A DNA stretch of 64,000 nt. It comes from Promicromonospora sp. Populi (GTDB taxonomy: Bacteria > Actinomycetota > Actinomycetes > Actinomycetales > Cellulomonadaceae). The notes beneath the pieces are model-generated. The model made no database searches and was not told the origin of the DNA. It saw nothing but the letters and a program-made list of their open reading frames with translations. The DNA is taken from assembly GCF_041081105.1 (NCBI RefSeq), contig NZ_CP163528.1, positions 124,001 to 188,000 on the forward strand, given 5' to 3'. Below, piece by piece: positions 1-8,033 of this stretch. The position numbers and the translations under genes are program-made. Position 1 is the stretch's first letter, and the number at the start of each line of letters is the position of its first letter.

Positions 1-823
1 GCACCGCGTGCGGCAGGATCAGCCCGACGAACCCGATGGACCCGCTCTGCGACACGAGCGCCCCGGTCAGCAGCGCGACGCCGATCAGCAGGACCCAGCG
101 CGTCCGGTTCACCCGGATCCCGAGGGCGGCCGCCGCGGTGTCGCCGAACGTGAACGCGTCGAGCACGGAGCCGGACAGCGCCAGCAGCGTGCCGAGCACC
201 AGCACGGCGCCACCGGTGATCGCCACCGACGTCCACGTCGCCGAGGCGACCGACCCCATGAGCCACGACAGCACCTCGCGGAAGGCGTCGCCGGTGGCCG
301 ACCAGAAGATTACGAACGACACGGCGGCCGCGCAGAGCTGGCTGATCGCGAGCCCCGCCAGCACGGTGCGGGTGGGCGTGATCGCGCCGAGCGCCCCCGC
401 CAGCGTGAGCGCGAGGGCGAGCGCCCCCACCGCCCCGGCGAACGCCGCGACCGGCAGCAGCAGCGGGACACCCGCCAGCAGCACGAGCACCGCGCCCAGC
501 GACGCCCCCGACGACAGCCCGAGCAGGTACGGGTCGGCGAGCGGGTTGCGCGTGAGCGACTGCATCACGGCGCCGCACACCGCGAGGCCCGCGCCGACCG
601 CAGCCGCGGTGAGGATGCGGGGCATCCGCAGCTGCCACACCATGCCGTCGCGCAGCGCGGACAGCGGTTCCAGGCCGAGCGCCCGGCCCAGCCCGAGGTG
701 GGTCGCGAGCGACCGGCCGACCTCGGACAGCGCCAGGTCCGCCTGCCCGATCGTCACCGCGACGCCGACGCTCAGGACCAGCACAACCGCCGCGACGGGC
801 AGGGCGAGCGCGGGACGGGTCAC
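1..823 (-). CDS. FecCD/BtuC-family ABC transporter permease (partial, 3' end beyond window)
   Basis: Reading the minus strand from a GTG at 823-821 gives about 274 residues of a very hydrophobic protein that leaves the window. It is the membrane channel of an iron-siderophore, haem or cobalamin importer. Family landmarks are visible: a first helix, LRMPRIL, then TRNPLADPYLLGLSSGAS, later WLMGS, FGDTAAAALGI and finally SIGFVGLILPH. The GTG start overlaps the stop of the upstream binding-protein gene by four bases, so the two are translationally coupled. The substrate cannot be fixed from the permease. The family is certain, the exact start is likely, and the C-terminus and the ATPase subunit lie outside the window. 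Confidence 0.93.
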   Translation of the reverse strand, partial: MTRPALALPVAAVVLVLSVGVAVTIGQADLALSEVGRSLATHLGLGRALGLEPLSALRDGMVWQLRMPRILTAAAVGAGLAVCGAVMQSLTRNPLADPYLLGLSSGASLGAVLVLLAGVPLLLPVAAFAGAVGALALALTLAGALGAITPTRTVLAGLAISQLCAAAVSFVIFWSATGDAFREVLSWLMGSVASATWTSVAITGGAVLVLGTLLALSGSVLDAFTFGDTAAAALGIRVNRTRWVLLIGVALLTGALVSQSGSIGFVGLILPHAV

Positions 824-1839
824 AGGTCCAGGTCCGCCAGCTGCTCCACCACCGAGGCGACGGCGTCGACGTTCCGCACGCCGGCCTCGGTCGCCGGGAA
901 CGGCACCACCACGTAGCGCCCCTCCCTGACCGCCGTCATCTCACGGGTCGCGGCGTTGGACTCCAGGGACTCGATCTTGGCGTCCGCGGGGTTCCACGCG
1001 GCATCGACCAGCACAATGACGTCCGGGTCGGCCTCGACGACGTTCTCCCAGCCGAGCGAGGTCCAGGTGTCGTGCACGTCGGCCGAGACGTTGGTCAGGC
1101 CCGCCGCGTCCATGATCATCTGCGGTGCGCCGATGCCCGCGCCCACGTACGGGGTGTCCTCGCCCGAGGACCACCACAGCGCCGTCAGCCCGCGGTCGTC
1201 GGGCTCGATCGCCGCCAGCGCCGCACGCTGCTCCTCGACGAGCGCGGCCGCGGCGTCGTCGGCGTCGAACAGGGAGCCCACCTCCTCGATCTCCGCGAAC
1301 ACGGTGTCGAAGGTGAGCGGGTCCGGCATGTACCCGTCCTCCTTGCAGGCGGCTGGCGACACGTACGTGGCGACGCCGAGCCCGGCGAGGGTCTCGCGGT
1401 CGCCCGCCGTCTCTGCCGTCAGGTTGGACTCCCAGCCGGCGTAGACCAGGTCGGGTTCCAGCTCGAGCGTCGCCTCGGAGCCGGGCGCCTCATCGGCGAA
1501 CGGCTGCTCGACGGCGGGCACGGACGCCAGCGAGTCCGGCACCGGCCCGTCGAGGAACGCCGAGCCGACGATCTTCTCGCCCAGGCCGAGCGCCAGCAGC
1601 ATCTCCGTGGTGGACGACTTGATGGTCACCACCCGCTCCGGCGGCGCCTCCACCGTCGTCTCGAACCCGCAGTTGTCGAGCGTGACAGGAAAGCTGCCCG
1701 ACGCCGGCGTCGCGCCCCCGGCGTCGGACACACCGGCGTCGGACGCACCGGGAGCGGCGGCCGAGCAGGCGGCAAGAACAAGAGCCGCGGCAGCGGCGAT
1801 CGCGGGCAGGACGACGGGACGGACGTGGCGGGGGTTCAC
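820..1839 (-). CDS. Iron-siderophore/cobalamin ABC transporter substrate-binding lipoprotein
   Basis: A 339-residue periplasmic-binding-protein type II (FepB/BtuF-like) lipoprotein that would catch an iron-siderophore or corrinoid outside the membrane and pass it to the overlapping FecCD permease. The GTG at 1839 is chosen because the next residues form a lipoprotein signal (RHVRPVV, hydrophobic run, lipobox LAAC near residue 23). Longer in-frame starts would bury this signal behind arginine-rich sequence. The mature part opens with a low-complexity Ala/Gly/Ser-Asp linker. It then shows the class motif PERVVTIKSSTTEMLLALG and later the typical YVGAGIGAPQMIMDAAG stretch. No cobalamin riboswitch was recognised upstream, so iron-siderophore is slightly favoured, but this is inference. 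Confidence 0.88.
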   Translation of the reverse strand: MNPRHVRPVVLPAIAAAAALVLAACSAAAPGASDAGVSDAGGATPASGSFPVTLDNCGFETTVEAPPERVVTIKSSTTEMLLALGLGEKIVGSAFLDGPVPDSLASVPAVEQPFADEAPGSEATLELEPDLVYAGWESNLTAETAGDRETLAGLGVATYVSPAACKEDGYMPDPLTFDTVFAEIEEVGSLFDADDAAAALVEEQRAALAAIEPDDRGLTALWWSSGEDTPYVGAGIGAPQMIMDAAGLTNVSADVHDTWTSLGWENVVEADPDVIVLVDAAWNPADAKIESLESNAATREMTAVREGRYVVVPFPATEAGVRNVDAVASVVEQLADLDL

Positions 1840-2174
1840 GCGATGGCTCCAGGGGTCGACGAACAGCCCACAGCCTGAAAAACCGTGGGGTGAGCAGCGA
1901 CGCGCCATCTCGCGTCCAGGTGGGAAGCGGCTCACAATGAGAGCCGCATCAGCGGGCCAAAGAGGGTCCCGCGACCCGCCGCCACGATACACCGGGCGGA
2001 TTCGACGGCCCGCGTAGATTCGCTGTGAGCGTCGTCGTCCCAACTTGGCCGGACCGAACTCCTGTACCGGTAGGACGGCAGTCTGGAACAGTTGTCACAT
2101 CCCGGAAACGGCCGGTGCTCGCAGCCGAAACAGCTGCGGGCTTGGCTGGTCGCCTGCTGAAGCGAGGAGTCCGA
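1840..2174. promoter_or_regulatory. Divergent intergenic region between the iron ABC and the pyrimidine operon
   Basis: 335 bases with no credible gene, separating divergently transcribed units. It holds a 7-bp perfect stem (GCGGCTC/GAGCCGC, 1927-1947). It also holds a 9-bp stem with one wobble pair at 2117-2125/2133-2141 (loop CGAAACA), just ahead of the ribosome binding site GCGAGGAG (about 2161) of the first pyrimidine gene. The second hairpin could be an operator or a leader structure; its role is unknown. No B12 box, Fur-like box or riboswitch core was recognised. Confidence 0.4.
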
Positions 2175-3023
2175 ATGACCACCGTCCGAGTTGCGTTCAC
2201 CCAGGCCCGCTGGACCGGGGACAAAGAGTCCATGATCGCCCTCCACGAGGGCTGGGCCCGGGAGGCGGCGAGCCAGGGCGCACAGGTGATCGCCTTCCAG
2301 GAGCTGTTCTACGGCCCGTACTTCGGCATCACGCAGGACCCCGCCTACTACCGGTACGCGGAGCCGGTCGACGGCCCGACGGTCGAGCGGTTCGCGGCGC
2401 TCGCGGCGGAGCTGGGCATCGTCATGGTCCTGCCGATCTACGAGGAGGCCCAGCCCGGCGTCCTCTACAACACGGCGGTGGTGGTCGACGCCGACGGCAC
2501 CGTGCTCGGCAGCTACCGCAAGCACCACATCCCGAACCTCGACAAGTTCTGGGAGAAGTTCTACTTCCGGCCCGGCAACCTGGGCTTCCCGGTCTTCGAC
2601 ACCGCAGTCGGCAAGATCGGCGTCTACATCTGCTACGACCGGCACTTCCCCGAGGGCTGGCGTGAGCTGGCGCTGAACGGCGCGCAGATCGTCTTCAACC
2701 CCAACGCGACCAAGCCCGGGCTCTCCAACCGGCTCTGGGAGATCGAGCAGCCGGCCGCCGCGATCGCCAACGGCTACTTCGTCGTGGCGAACAACCGGGT
2801 GGGCCTGGAGGACAACGAGTACGGCGCCGACGCGGTGAACTTCTACGGCTCCTCGTACGCCGTCGGGCCGGACGGGAACTACGTGGGCGAGATCGCGTCG
2901 TCCACCAACGACGAGCTGGTGGTGCGCGACCTCGACCTGGACCAGGTGCGCGAGGTCCGCGAGCGGTGGCAGTTCTTCCGCGACCGCCGTCCGGACGCCT
3001 ACACCGCCATCACCGCGCCGTAG
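2175..3023 (+). CDS. Nitrilase-superfamily amidohydrolase, beta-ureidopropionase/N-carbamoyl-amino-acid hydrolase type
   Basis: 282 residues. It is expected to release CO2 and ammonia from N-carbamoyl-beta-alanine or a related N-carbamoyl amino acid, the last step of reductive pyrimidine or hydantoin breakdown. The nitrilase catalytic triad is visible: Glu43 in FQELFYGPYF, Lys116 in YRKHHIP and Cys153 in YICYDRHFPEG. The segment NLDKFWEKFYFRPGNLGFPV is typical of the ureidopropionase/carbamoylputrescine branch. The ATG at 2175 is preceded by GCGAGGAG and starts the family's beta-strand (TTVRVAFTQ), so the longer upstream reading was rejected. It leads a seven-gene operon, with dihydropyrimidinase next. 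An alternative is N-carbamoylputrescine amidase, but the hydantoinase neighbour argues for carbamoyl-amino acids. Confidence 0.92.
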   Translation: MTTVRVAFTQARWTGDKESMIALHEGWAREAASQGAQVIAFQELFYGPYFGITQDPAYYRYAEPVDGPTVERFAALAAELGIVMVLPIYEEAQPGVLYNTAVVVDADGTVLGSYRKHHIPNLDKFWEKFYFRPGNLGFPVFDTAVGKIGVYICYDRHFPEGWRELALNGAQIVFNPNATKPGLSNRLWEIEQPAAAIANGYFVVANNRVGLEDNEYGADAVNFYGSSYAVGPDGNYVGEIASSTNDELVVRDLDLDQVREVRERWQFFRDRRPDAYTAITAP

Positions 3024-3076
3024 CCCGAGCCCCGCGGGCTCCCCGGACCAACCCTGCAGACCCAGATGGAGGCACC

Positions 3077-4507
3077 ATGACCACACTCATCACCGGCGGG
3101 ACGGTCGTGAACGCGACGGGCACGGTCGAGGCCGACGTGCTCGTCGACGGCGAGAAGGTGGTCGCCGTCCTGTCCCCGGGCAGCACCGCCCTGGGGGCGG
3201 ACCTGGCCGCGACCGCGGACCGCGTGATCGACGCGTCCGGCAAGTACGTGGTGCCCGGCGGCATCGACGCCCACACCCACATGGAGCTGCCGTTCGGCGG
3301 CACGGCCGCGAGCGACACGTTCGAGACGGGCACCACCGCGGCGGCGTGGGGCGGCACCACCTCGATCATCGACTTCGCCGTGCAGCGGCAGGGGGAGCGT
3401 GTGCAGGACGGCCTGGAGGCGTGGCACAAGCGCGCGGCCGGCAACTGCGCCATCGACTACGCGTTCCACCAGATCGTCGGCGGGGTGGACGACGAGGCGC
3501 TCGCCGCGATGCGCACCCTGGTGGACGAGGGCGTCACGAGCTACAAGATGTTCATGGCCTACCCCGGGGTCTTCTACGCCGACGACGCCCAGATCCTGCG
3601 AGCCATGCAGGTGGCCCGCGACGAGGGCCTGCTGACGATGATGCACGCCGAGAACGGCCCGGCGATCGACGTCCTGGCCGCCCAGCTCGTGGCGGCGGGC
3701 AAGACGGATCCCTTCTACCACGGGCTCGCGCGACCCTGGCAGATGGAGGAGGAGGCGACGCACCGGGCGATCATGCTGGCTGACGTCACGGGAGCGCCGC
3801 TGTACGTGGTGCACGTCAGCGCGAAGCAGGCGGTCGCCCAGCTCGCGGCTGCCCGGGACGCGGGCAAGAACGTGTTCGGCGAGACCTGCCCGCAGTACCT
3901 GTACCTGTCGCTGGAGGAGCAGCTCGGGGCCTCCAGCGAGCAGTGGGGCGCCTTCGAGGGCGCCAAGTGGGTGTGCTCCACCCCGCTGCGGGCCCGCGAA
4001 GAGGGGCACCAGGCCGCTATGTGGCAGGCGCTGCGCACCAACGACCTGCAGGTGGTCTCCACGGACCACTGCCCATTCTGCATGACGGACCAGAAGGAGC
4101 TGGGCCGTAATGACTTCCGGGCGATCCCGAACGGCATCGGCTCCGTCGAGCACCGGATGGACCTGCTCTACCAGGGTGTGGTGACGGGCGAGATCTCGCT
4201 GGAGCGCTGGGTCGAGCTGTGCTCGGTGACCCCGGCGCGGATGTTCGGCATGTACGGCACCAAGGGCGTGATCCAGCCGGGCGCCGACGCCGACATCGTC
4301 GTGTACGACCCCGCCGGGATCACCAACCTGGGCGTCAGGACGCACCACATGAACATGGACTACTCGGCCTGGGAGGGCTTCGAGATCGACGGGCACGTCG
4401 ACGTCGTCCTCTCGCGCGGCGCGGTGGTCGTCGACGACGGCGGGTTCCACGGCCGGACCGGCCACGGCCGCTTCATCAAGCGCGGCCTGAGCCAGTACCT
4501 GGTCTGA
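3077..4507 (+). CDS. Dihydropyrimidinase / D-hydantoinase
   Basis: 476-residue cyclic amidase of the binuclear-zinc amidohydrolase superfamily; it opens dihydrouracil, dihydrothymine or hydantoins to N-carbamoyl acids, the substrate of the preceding gene's product. The metal ligands are in place: His66 and His68 in GGIDAHTHME, the lysine that becomes carboxylated (Lys157 in VTSYKMFMAYPG), His in MMHAENG, His in YVVHVSAKQA, and Asp in STDHCPF. Length is normal for the family (about 460-490). The ATG at 3077 follows GATGGAGG at a good distance. Whether the preferred substrate is a dihydropyrimidine or a 5-substituted hydantoin cannot be told from sequence. Confidence 0.95.
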   Translation: MTTLITGGTVVNATGTVEADVLVDGEKVVAVLSPGSTALGADLAATADRVIDASGKYVVPGGIDAHTHMELPFGGTAASDTFETGTTAAAWGGTTSIIDFAVQRQGERVQDGLEAWHKRAAGNCAIDYAFHQIVGGVDDEALAAMRTLVDEGVTSYKMFMAYPGVFYADDAQILRAMQVARDEGLLTMMHAENGPAIDVLAAQLVAAGKTDPFYHGLARPWQMEEEATHRAIMLADVTGAPLYVVHVSAKQAVAQLAAARDAGKNVFGETCPQYLYLSLEEQLGASSEQWGAFEGAKWVCSTPLRAREEGHQAAMWQALRTNDLQVVSTDHCPFCMTDQKELGRNDFRAIPNGIGSVEHRMDLLYQGVVTGEISLERWVELCSVTPARMFGMYGTKGVIQPGADADIVVYDPAGITNLGVRTHHMNMDYSAWEGFEIDGHVDVVLSRGAVVVDDGGFHGRTGHGRFIKRGLSQYLV

Positions 4508-4535
4508 GGCCTGGCCACGGGTAAGGGAGAGACAG

Positions 4536-5570
4536 ATGGACTTCGGGATAGTGCTGCAGAACAACCCGCCCGCGTCGCGCGTGGTCGACCTGGCGCGCCA
4601 GGCGGAGGACCAGGGTTTCGACTACGTGTGGACGTTCGACTCGCACCTGCTGTGGCAGGAGCCGTTCGTGGTCTACAGCGCGATCCTCGCGGCCACCGAG
4701 CGGGTGATCGTCGGCCCCATGGTCACCAACCCGGCGACGCGCGACTGGACAGTCATCGCGTCCATGTTCGCCACGCTCAACGAGATGTTCGGCAACCGGA
4801 CGATCTGCGGCATCGGCCGCGGCGACTCGGCGGTGCGGACCCTGGACGGGAAGCCGTCGAACCTGGCCACGCTGCGCGAGTCGATCGGCGTGATCCGGAA
4901 TCTCGCGCGCTCGGGCGAGGCAGAGGTCAACGGCCACACGGTGCGGTTCCCCTGGTCCGAGGGCTCCGAGCTGGACGTGTGGGTGGCGGCGTACGGGCCG
5001 AAGGCGCTCAAGCTGGCGGGCGAGGTGGGCGACGGCTACATCCTCCAGCTCGCCGACCCGGACATCGCGGCGTGGATGATCGGCGCCGTCCGCGAGGCTG
5101 CGGAGGCGGCGGGCCGGGACCCCGACGCACTGAAGTTCTGCGTGGCCGCGCCCGCGTACGTGGGCGGGCCGGAGGAGCGCGAGCACATGCGCGACCAGGT
5201 GCGCTGGTTCGGCGGGATGGTCGGCAACCACGTGGCCGACATCGTGTCCCGGTACGGGACGTCGACGGCCGGCGGCTCCGCCATCCCGGCGGCGCTCACG
5301 GACTACATCGAGGGCCGCAAGGGGTATGACTACGCCGAGCACGGCCGCGCGGGCAACTCGCACACGCAGTTCGTGCCCGACGAGGTGGTGGACCGGTTCT
5401 GCCTGGTCGGCACCCCGGACGAGCACATCGCCCGGCTCAAGGAGCTAGAGGCCCTCGGCTGCGACCAGTTCGCGGTCTACCTGCAGCACGACGCCCAGGA
5501 GGAGACCCTGCGGGCCTACGGCGAGACGATCATTCCCGCCCTGCGGGGCCGTGCCGGGGGAGCCGGGTGA
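4536..5570 (+). CDS. LLM-class F420-dependent oxidoreductase (TIGR03842-like) in the pyrimidine operon
   Basis: 344-residue luciferase-like monooxygenase (TIM-barrel) protein beginning MDFGIVLQNNPPASRVV, with GPMVTNPATRDWTVIASMFAT and GIGRGDSAVRTL. This is the pattern of the small TIGR03842 subfamily often annotated as F420-dependent. It sits between dihydropyrimidinase and an ABC importer, with a good ribosome binding site (AGGGAGAG) before ATG 4536. Its stop overlaps the next start by four bases (GTGA). The linkage suggests a redox step on a pyrimidine, dihydropyrimidine or hydantoin, for example interconverting uracil and dihydrouracil, since no PydA/PreTA-type dehydrogenase is in the window. 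That role is inference; the cofactor (F420 or FMN) is not provable here. Confidence 0.85.
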   Translation: MDFGIVLQNNPPASRVVDLARQAEDQGFDYVWTFDSHLLWQEPFVVYSAILAATERVIVGPMVTNPATRDWTVIASMFATLNEMFGNRTICGIGRGDSAVRTLDGKPSNLATLRESIGVIRNLARSGEAEVNGHTVRFPWSEGSELDVWVAAYGPKALKLAGEVGDGYILQLADPDIAAWMIGAVREAAEAAGRDPDALKFCVAAPAYVGGPEEREHMRDQVRWFGGMVGNHVADIVSRYGTSTAGGSAIPAALTDYIEGRKGYDYAEHGRAGNSHTQFVPDEVVDRFCLVGTPDEHIARLKELEALGCDQFAVYLQHDAQEETLRAYGETIIPALRGRAGGAG

Positions 5571-6469
5571 CCGGCCCCTCCCGCTGGTCGGGCTCCCGCC
5601 TTTCCGGAGTCCTCGCCGGAGCGGCCGGCGTGCTCGCCCTGGCCGCCGCCTGGGAGCTGTACAAGGCGGTTGTGCCCGACGACGGCTGGGTGCTCGGCGA
5701 AGTTCGGGTGCTGCCCCGCACCACCGACGTCGCGATGCCGCACCTGTGGGACATGGCTGCCCGTGCCTTCGAGCCGCTGACCTCCGCACCCGACGCCCTG
5801 CCGCTGTGGCTCGTGACGCTGCAGGGCGCGGGGTTCACGCTCGGCGTCTCGGCCGTGGGCTGGGTGGCCGGGGTGGTGTTCGGCCTGCTCGTGGCGGTGC
5901 TCATGGCGCGGTTCGTCCCCGCGCGTGCGGGCCTGCTGCCCTGGGTGGTGCTGAGCCAGACGGTGCCGCTGATCGCCATCGCGCCCCTGGTCCGGCGGTG
6001 GGGCGCCCAGCTCGAGCTCGGCACGTTCGACTGGCAGGACTGGATGTCGGTGGCCGTGATCGCGTCCTACCTGGCGTTCTTCCCGGTCTCCGTCGGGGCG
6101 CTGCGCGGGTTCACGTCCCCGGACGAGGCCGCCGACGGCGTCCGGCTCGACCTGTTCCGCGCCTACGGCGTCGGCTGGTGGACGACGTTCTGGCGGCTGC
6201 GGGCGCCGTCGTCGGTCCCGTACCTGCTGCCCGCACTGCGGCTCGCCGCAGCGAACGCGGTGGTCGGGACGGTGGTGGCGGAGGTGTCCACGGGCCTGCG
6301 CGGCGGGCTCGGCCGGATGATCGTCGAGTTCGGCGCCTCGGCCAGCGCGGACCCGGCCAAGCAGTGGTCGCCCATCGCGGGCGCCGTGCTCGTGGGGCTC
6401 GCGGCGACGGGTCTCGTGGCGCTGGTCGCCCGGGGCCTGCGCCGGTACCAGGCGGAGGAGGCGGCATGA
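5567..6469 (+). CDS. ABC transporter permease (SsuC/ThiX/TauC-like), first of two
   Basis: 300-residue inner-membrane permease (BPD_transp_1) for small-molecule uptake with the ATPase and binding protein encoded just downstream. About six hydrophobic segments are visible, and the cytoplasmic EAA-type loop that contacts the ATPase reads as LDLFRAYGVGWWTTFWRLR followed by Pro. The GTG start at 5567 overlaps the previous stop by four bases and the stop overlaps the next ATG likewise, so translation is coupled along the operon. Having two different permeases (here and 7281) implies a heterodimeric channel, as in NMT1/THI5-type pyrimidine-precursor and riboflavin importers. Confidence 0.9.
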   Translation: MTGPSRWSGSRLSGVLAGAAGVLALAAAWELYKAVVPDDGWVLGEVRVLPRTTDVAMPHLWDMAARAFEPLTSAPDALPLWLVTLQGAGFTLGVSAVGWVAGVVFGLLVAVLMARFVPARAGLLPWVVLSQTVPLIAIAPLVRRWGAQLELGTFDWQDWMSVAVIASYLAFFPVSVGALRGFTSPDEAADGVRLDLFRAYGVGWWTTFWRLRAPSSVPYLLPALRLAAANAVVGTVVAEVSTGLRGGLGRMIVEFGASASADPAKQWSPIAGAVLVGLAATGLVALVARGLRRYQAEEAA

Positions 6470-7284
6470 CGGCGGTGGTCGTATCCGGCGCGGGCCGGGT
6501 GTTCGACGGCGGGACGGTGGCCCTGACCGACGTCGACCTCACGGTCGGCGAGGGCGAGCTCGTGTCCCTGATCGGCCCGTCGGGCTGCGGCAAGTCCACA
6601 CTCCTGCGGCTGATCGCGGACCTGGACACCCCGACGTCGGGCACTGTGACCGTGTTTGACAAGCCCGCGGAGCGGGCGCGCAAGGACCAGGACTACGGGA
6701 TTGCTTTCCAGCAGGCCGGCCTGCTGCCGTGGCGCTCCGTGCGGGCCAACGTGGAGCTGCCGATGCAGCTTCGCGGCGGGTCCCGACTCGACAAGGCGGA
6801 GCGGGCGGCCCGGTCGGCGGAGCTGCTCGCGCTGGTCGGGCTCGCGGACTTCGCCGACCACCGGCCGCACCAGCTCTCGGGCGGGATGCAGCAGCGCGTG
6901 GCGATCGCCCGGGCCCTGGCGCGCAGCCCGCGGCTGCTGCTGATGGACGAGCCGTTCGGCGCGCTCGACGAGATGACCCGCGAGCGGCTGCAGGACGAGC
7001 TGCTGCGGATCCGGACCACCACCGGCGCGGCCGTCGTCTTCGTGACCCACTCGATAGCGGAGGCCGTGTACCTGTCGGACCGCGTGGTGGTCATGTCGGC
7101 CCGGCCCGGCCGTGTGGTGGCGACCCTGGACGTCCCGCTCGGCACGCCCGCCGAACGGGCCGCGCGCGGCATCGCCCTGCGCGAGGACCCGGCCTACTTC
7201 GAGCGGGTCTCGGCCGTGCGCGAGGCGCTGCACTCGGGCGACGCGGCTTCCGAAGGCGCCCTGCCCGGCCCGGTGCCCTCGTGA
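6466..7284 (+). CDS. ABC transporter ATP-binding protein (SsuB/TauB/ThiZ-like)
   Basis: 272-residue ATPase that powers the importer. Walker A GPSGCGKST (residues 37-45), Q-loop QQAGLLPW, signature LSGGMQQRVAIARAL, Walker B LLLMDEPFGALDE and the switch His in VTHSIAEAVYLSDR are all present. The ATG at 6466 overlaps the upstream permease stop (ATGA), so the longer open frame reading back to 5551 is an artefact. Its own stop overlaps the GTG of the second permease. The motif set is typical of nitrate/sulfonate/pyrimidine-precursor ATPases. Confidence 0.93.
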   Translation: MTAVVVSGAGRVFDGGTVALTDVDLTVGEGELVSLIGPSGCGKSTLLRLIADLDTPTSGTVTVFDKPAERARKDQDYGIAFQQAGLLPWRSVRANVELPMQLRGGSRLDKAERAARSAELLALVGLADFADHRPHQLSGGMQQRVAIARALARSPRLLLMDEPFGALDEMTRERLQDELLRIRTTTGAAVVFVTHSIAEAVYLSDRVVVMSARPGRVVATLDVPLGTPAERAARGIALREDPAYFERVSAVREALHSGDAASEGALPGPVPS

Positions 7285-8033
7285 TCCGCGGCCGCTGGCT
7301 CGCGCTCGGCGCGCCGGTCGCCGTCGGCGTGGTGGCGGTCGCGCTGTGGCAGGCGGCGGTCACCGGGCTGGGCATCGAGGCGTTCGTGATCCCCGCGCCG
7401 TCGGACATCGGTGCCGAGCTCGGCACCAACCTCGGCGTCATCACGGACGCGGCCCTGGCCACGGCGACCAACGCCCTGGCCGGCCTCGTGCTCGGAACAC
7501 TGCTCGCCCTGATCGGCGCCGGGATCGCCGCGTCCTGGCGCCTCTTTGCCGATGCAGCGAACCCGCTGGTCACCGCCACGGCCGTGGTGCCGATCGTGTG
7601 CCTGGCGCCGGTCTTCTACACGATGTACGGCACCGACGCGCAGACCACCCGGGTGGTCGTCGCGGCGATCGCCGTGTTCGTCCCCGTGTACCTCAACACG
7701 CTGCGCGGGCTGCGCACCGTCGAGCCCGTGCACCGGGACCTGATGCGCTCCTACGCCGCGACACCCTGGGAGGCCACGCGGCACGTCACCCTGCCCGGCG
7801 CACTGCCCTTCTTCTACACGGGGCTGCGGGTCGCGTCGTCGCTCGCCGTCATCTCCGCGCTCGTCGCCGAGTACTTCGGCGGTCCCGTCGACGGCCTCGG
7901 CAAGGCCATCACCTCGGCCGTCTCCTCCAGCCGCTACGCCCTGGCCTGGGCGTACGTGCTGGGTGCGGTCGCCACTGGGCTCGTCTTTTATGCCGTCACC
8001 GCTTTGATCGAGAGGAACAACCATGCACGGTAA
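7281..8033 (+). CDS. ABC transporter permease, second of two
   Basis: 250-residue permease starting at GTG 7281 (four-base overlap with the ATPase stop). It has about six membrane helices and a clear EAA-type ATPase-contact loop: LMRSYAATPWEATRHVTLPG followed by ALPFFYTGLR. It pairs with the permease at 5567 to make a two-subunit channel. Its last eleven bases overlap the start of the binding-protein gene, whose ribosome binding site GAGAGG lies inside this gene's 3' end. Confidence 0.9.
   Translation: MIRGRWLALGAPVAVGVVAVALWQAAVTGLGIEAFVIPAPSDIGAELGTNLGVITDAALATATNALAGLVLGTLLALIGAGIAASWRLFADAANPLVTATAVVPIVCLAPVFYTMYGTDAQTTRVVVAAIAVFVPVYLNTLRGLRTVEPVHRDLMRSYAATPWEATRHVTLPGALPFFYTGLRVASSLAVISALVAEYFGGPVDGLGKAITSAVSSSRYALAWAYVLGAVATGLVFYAVTALIERNNHAR

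Noticed and set aside
8-929. Plus-strand open frames at the left edge
   Set aside because: They oppose a clear FecCD permease read on the minus strand.
1840-2043. Cobalamin riboswitch upstream of the binding-protein gene
   Set aside because: No B12-box-like conserved block or pseudoknot partner could be seen; only simple hairpins.
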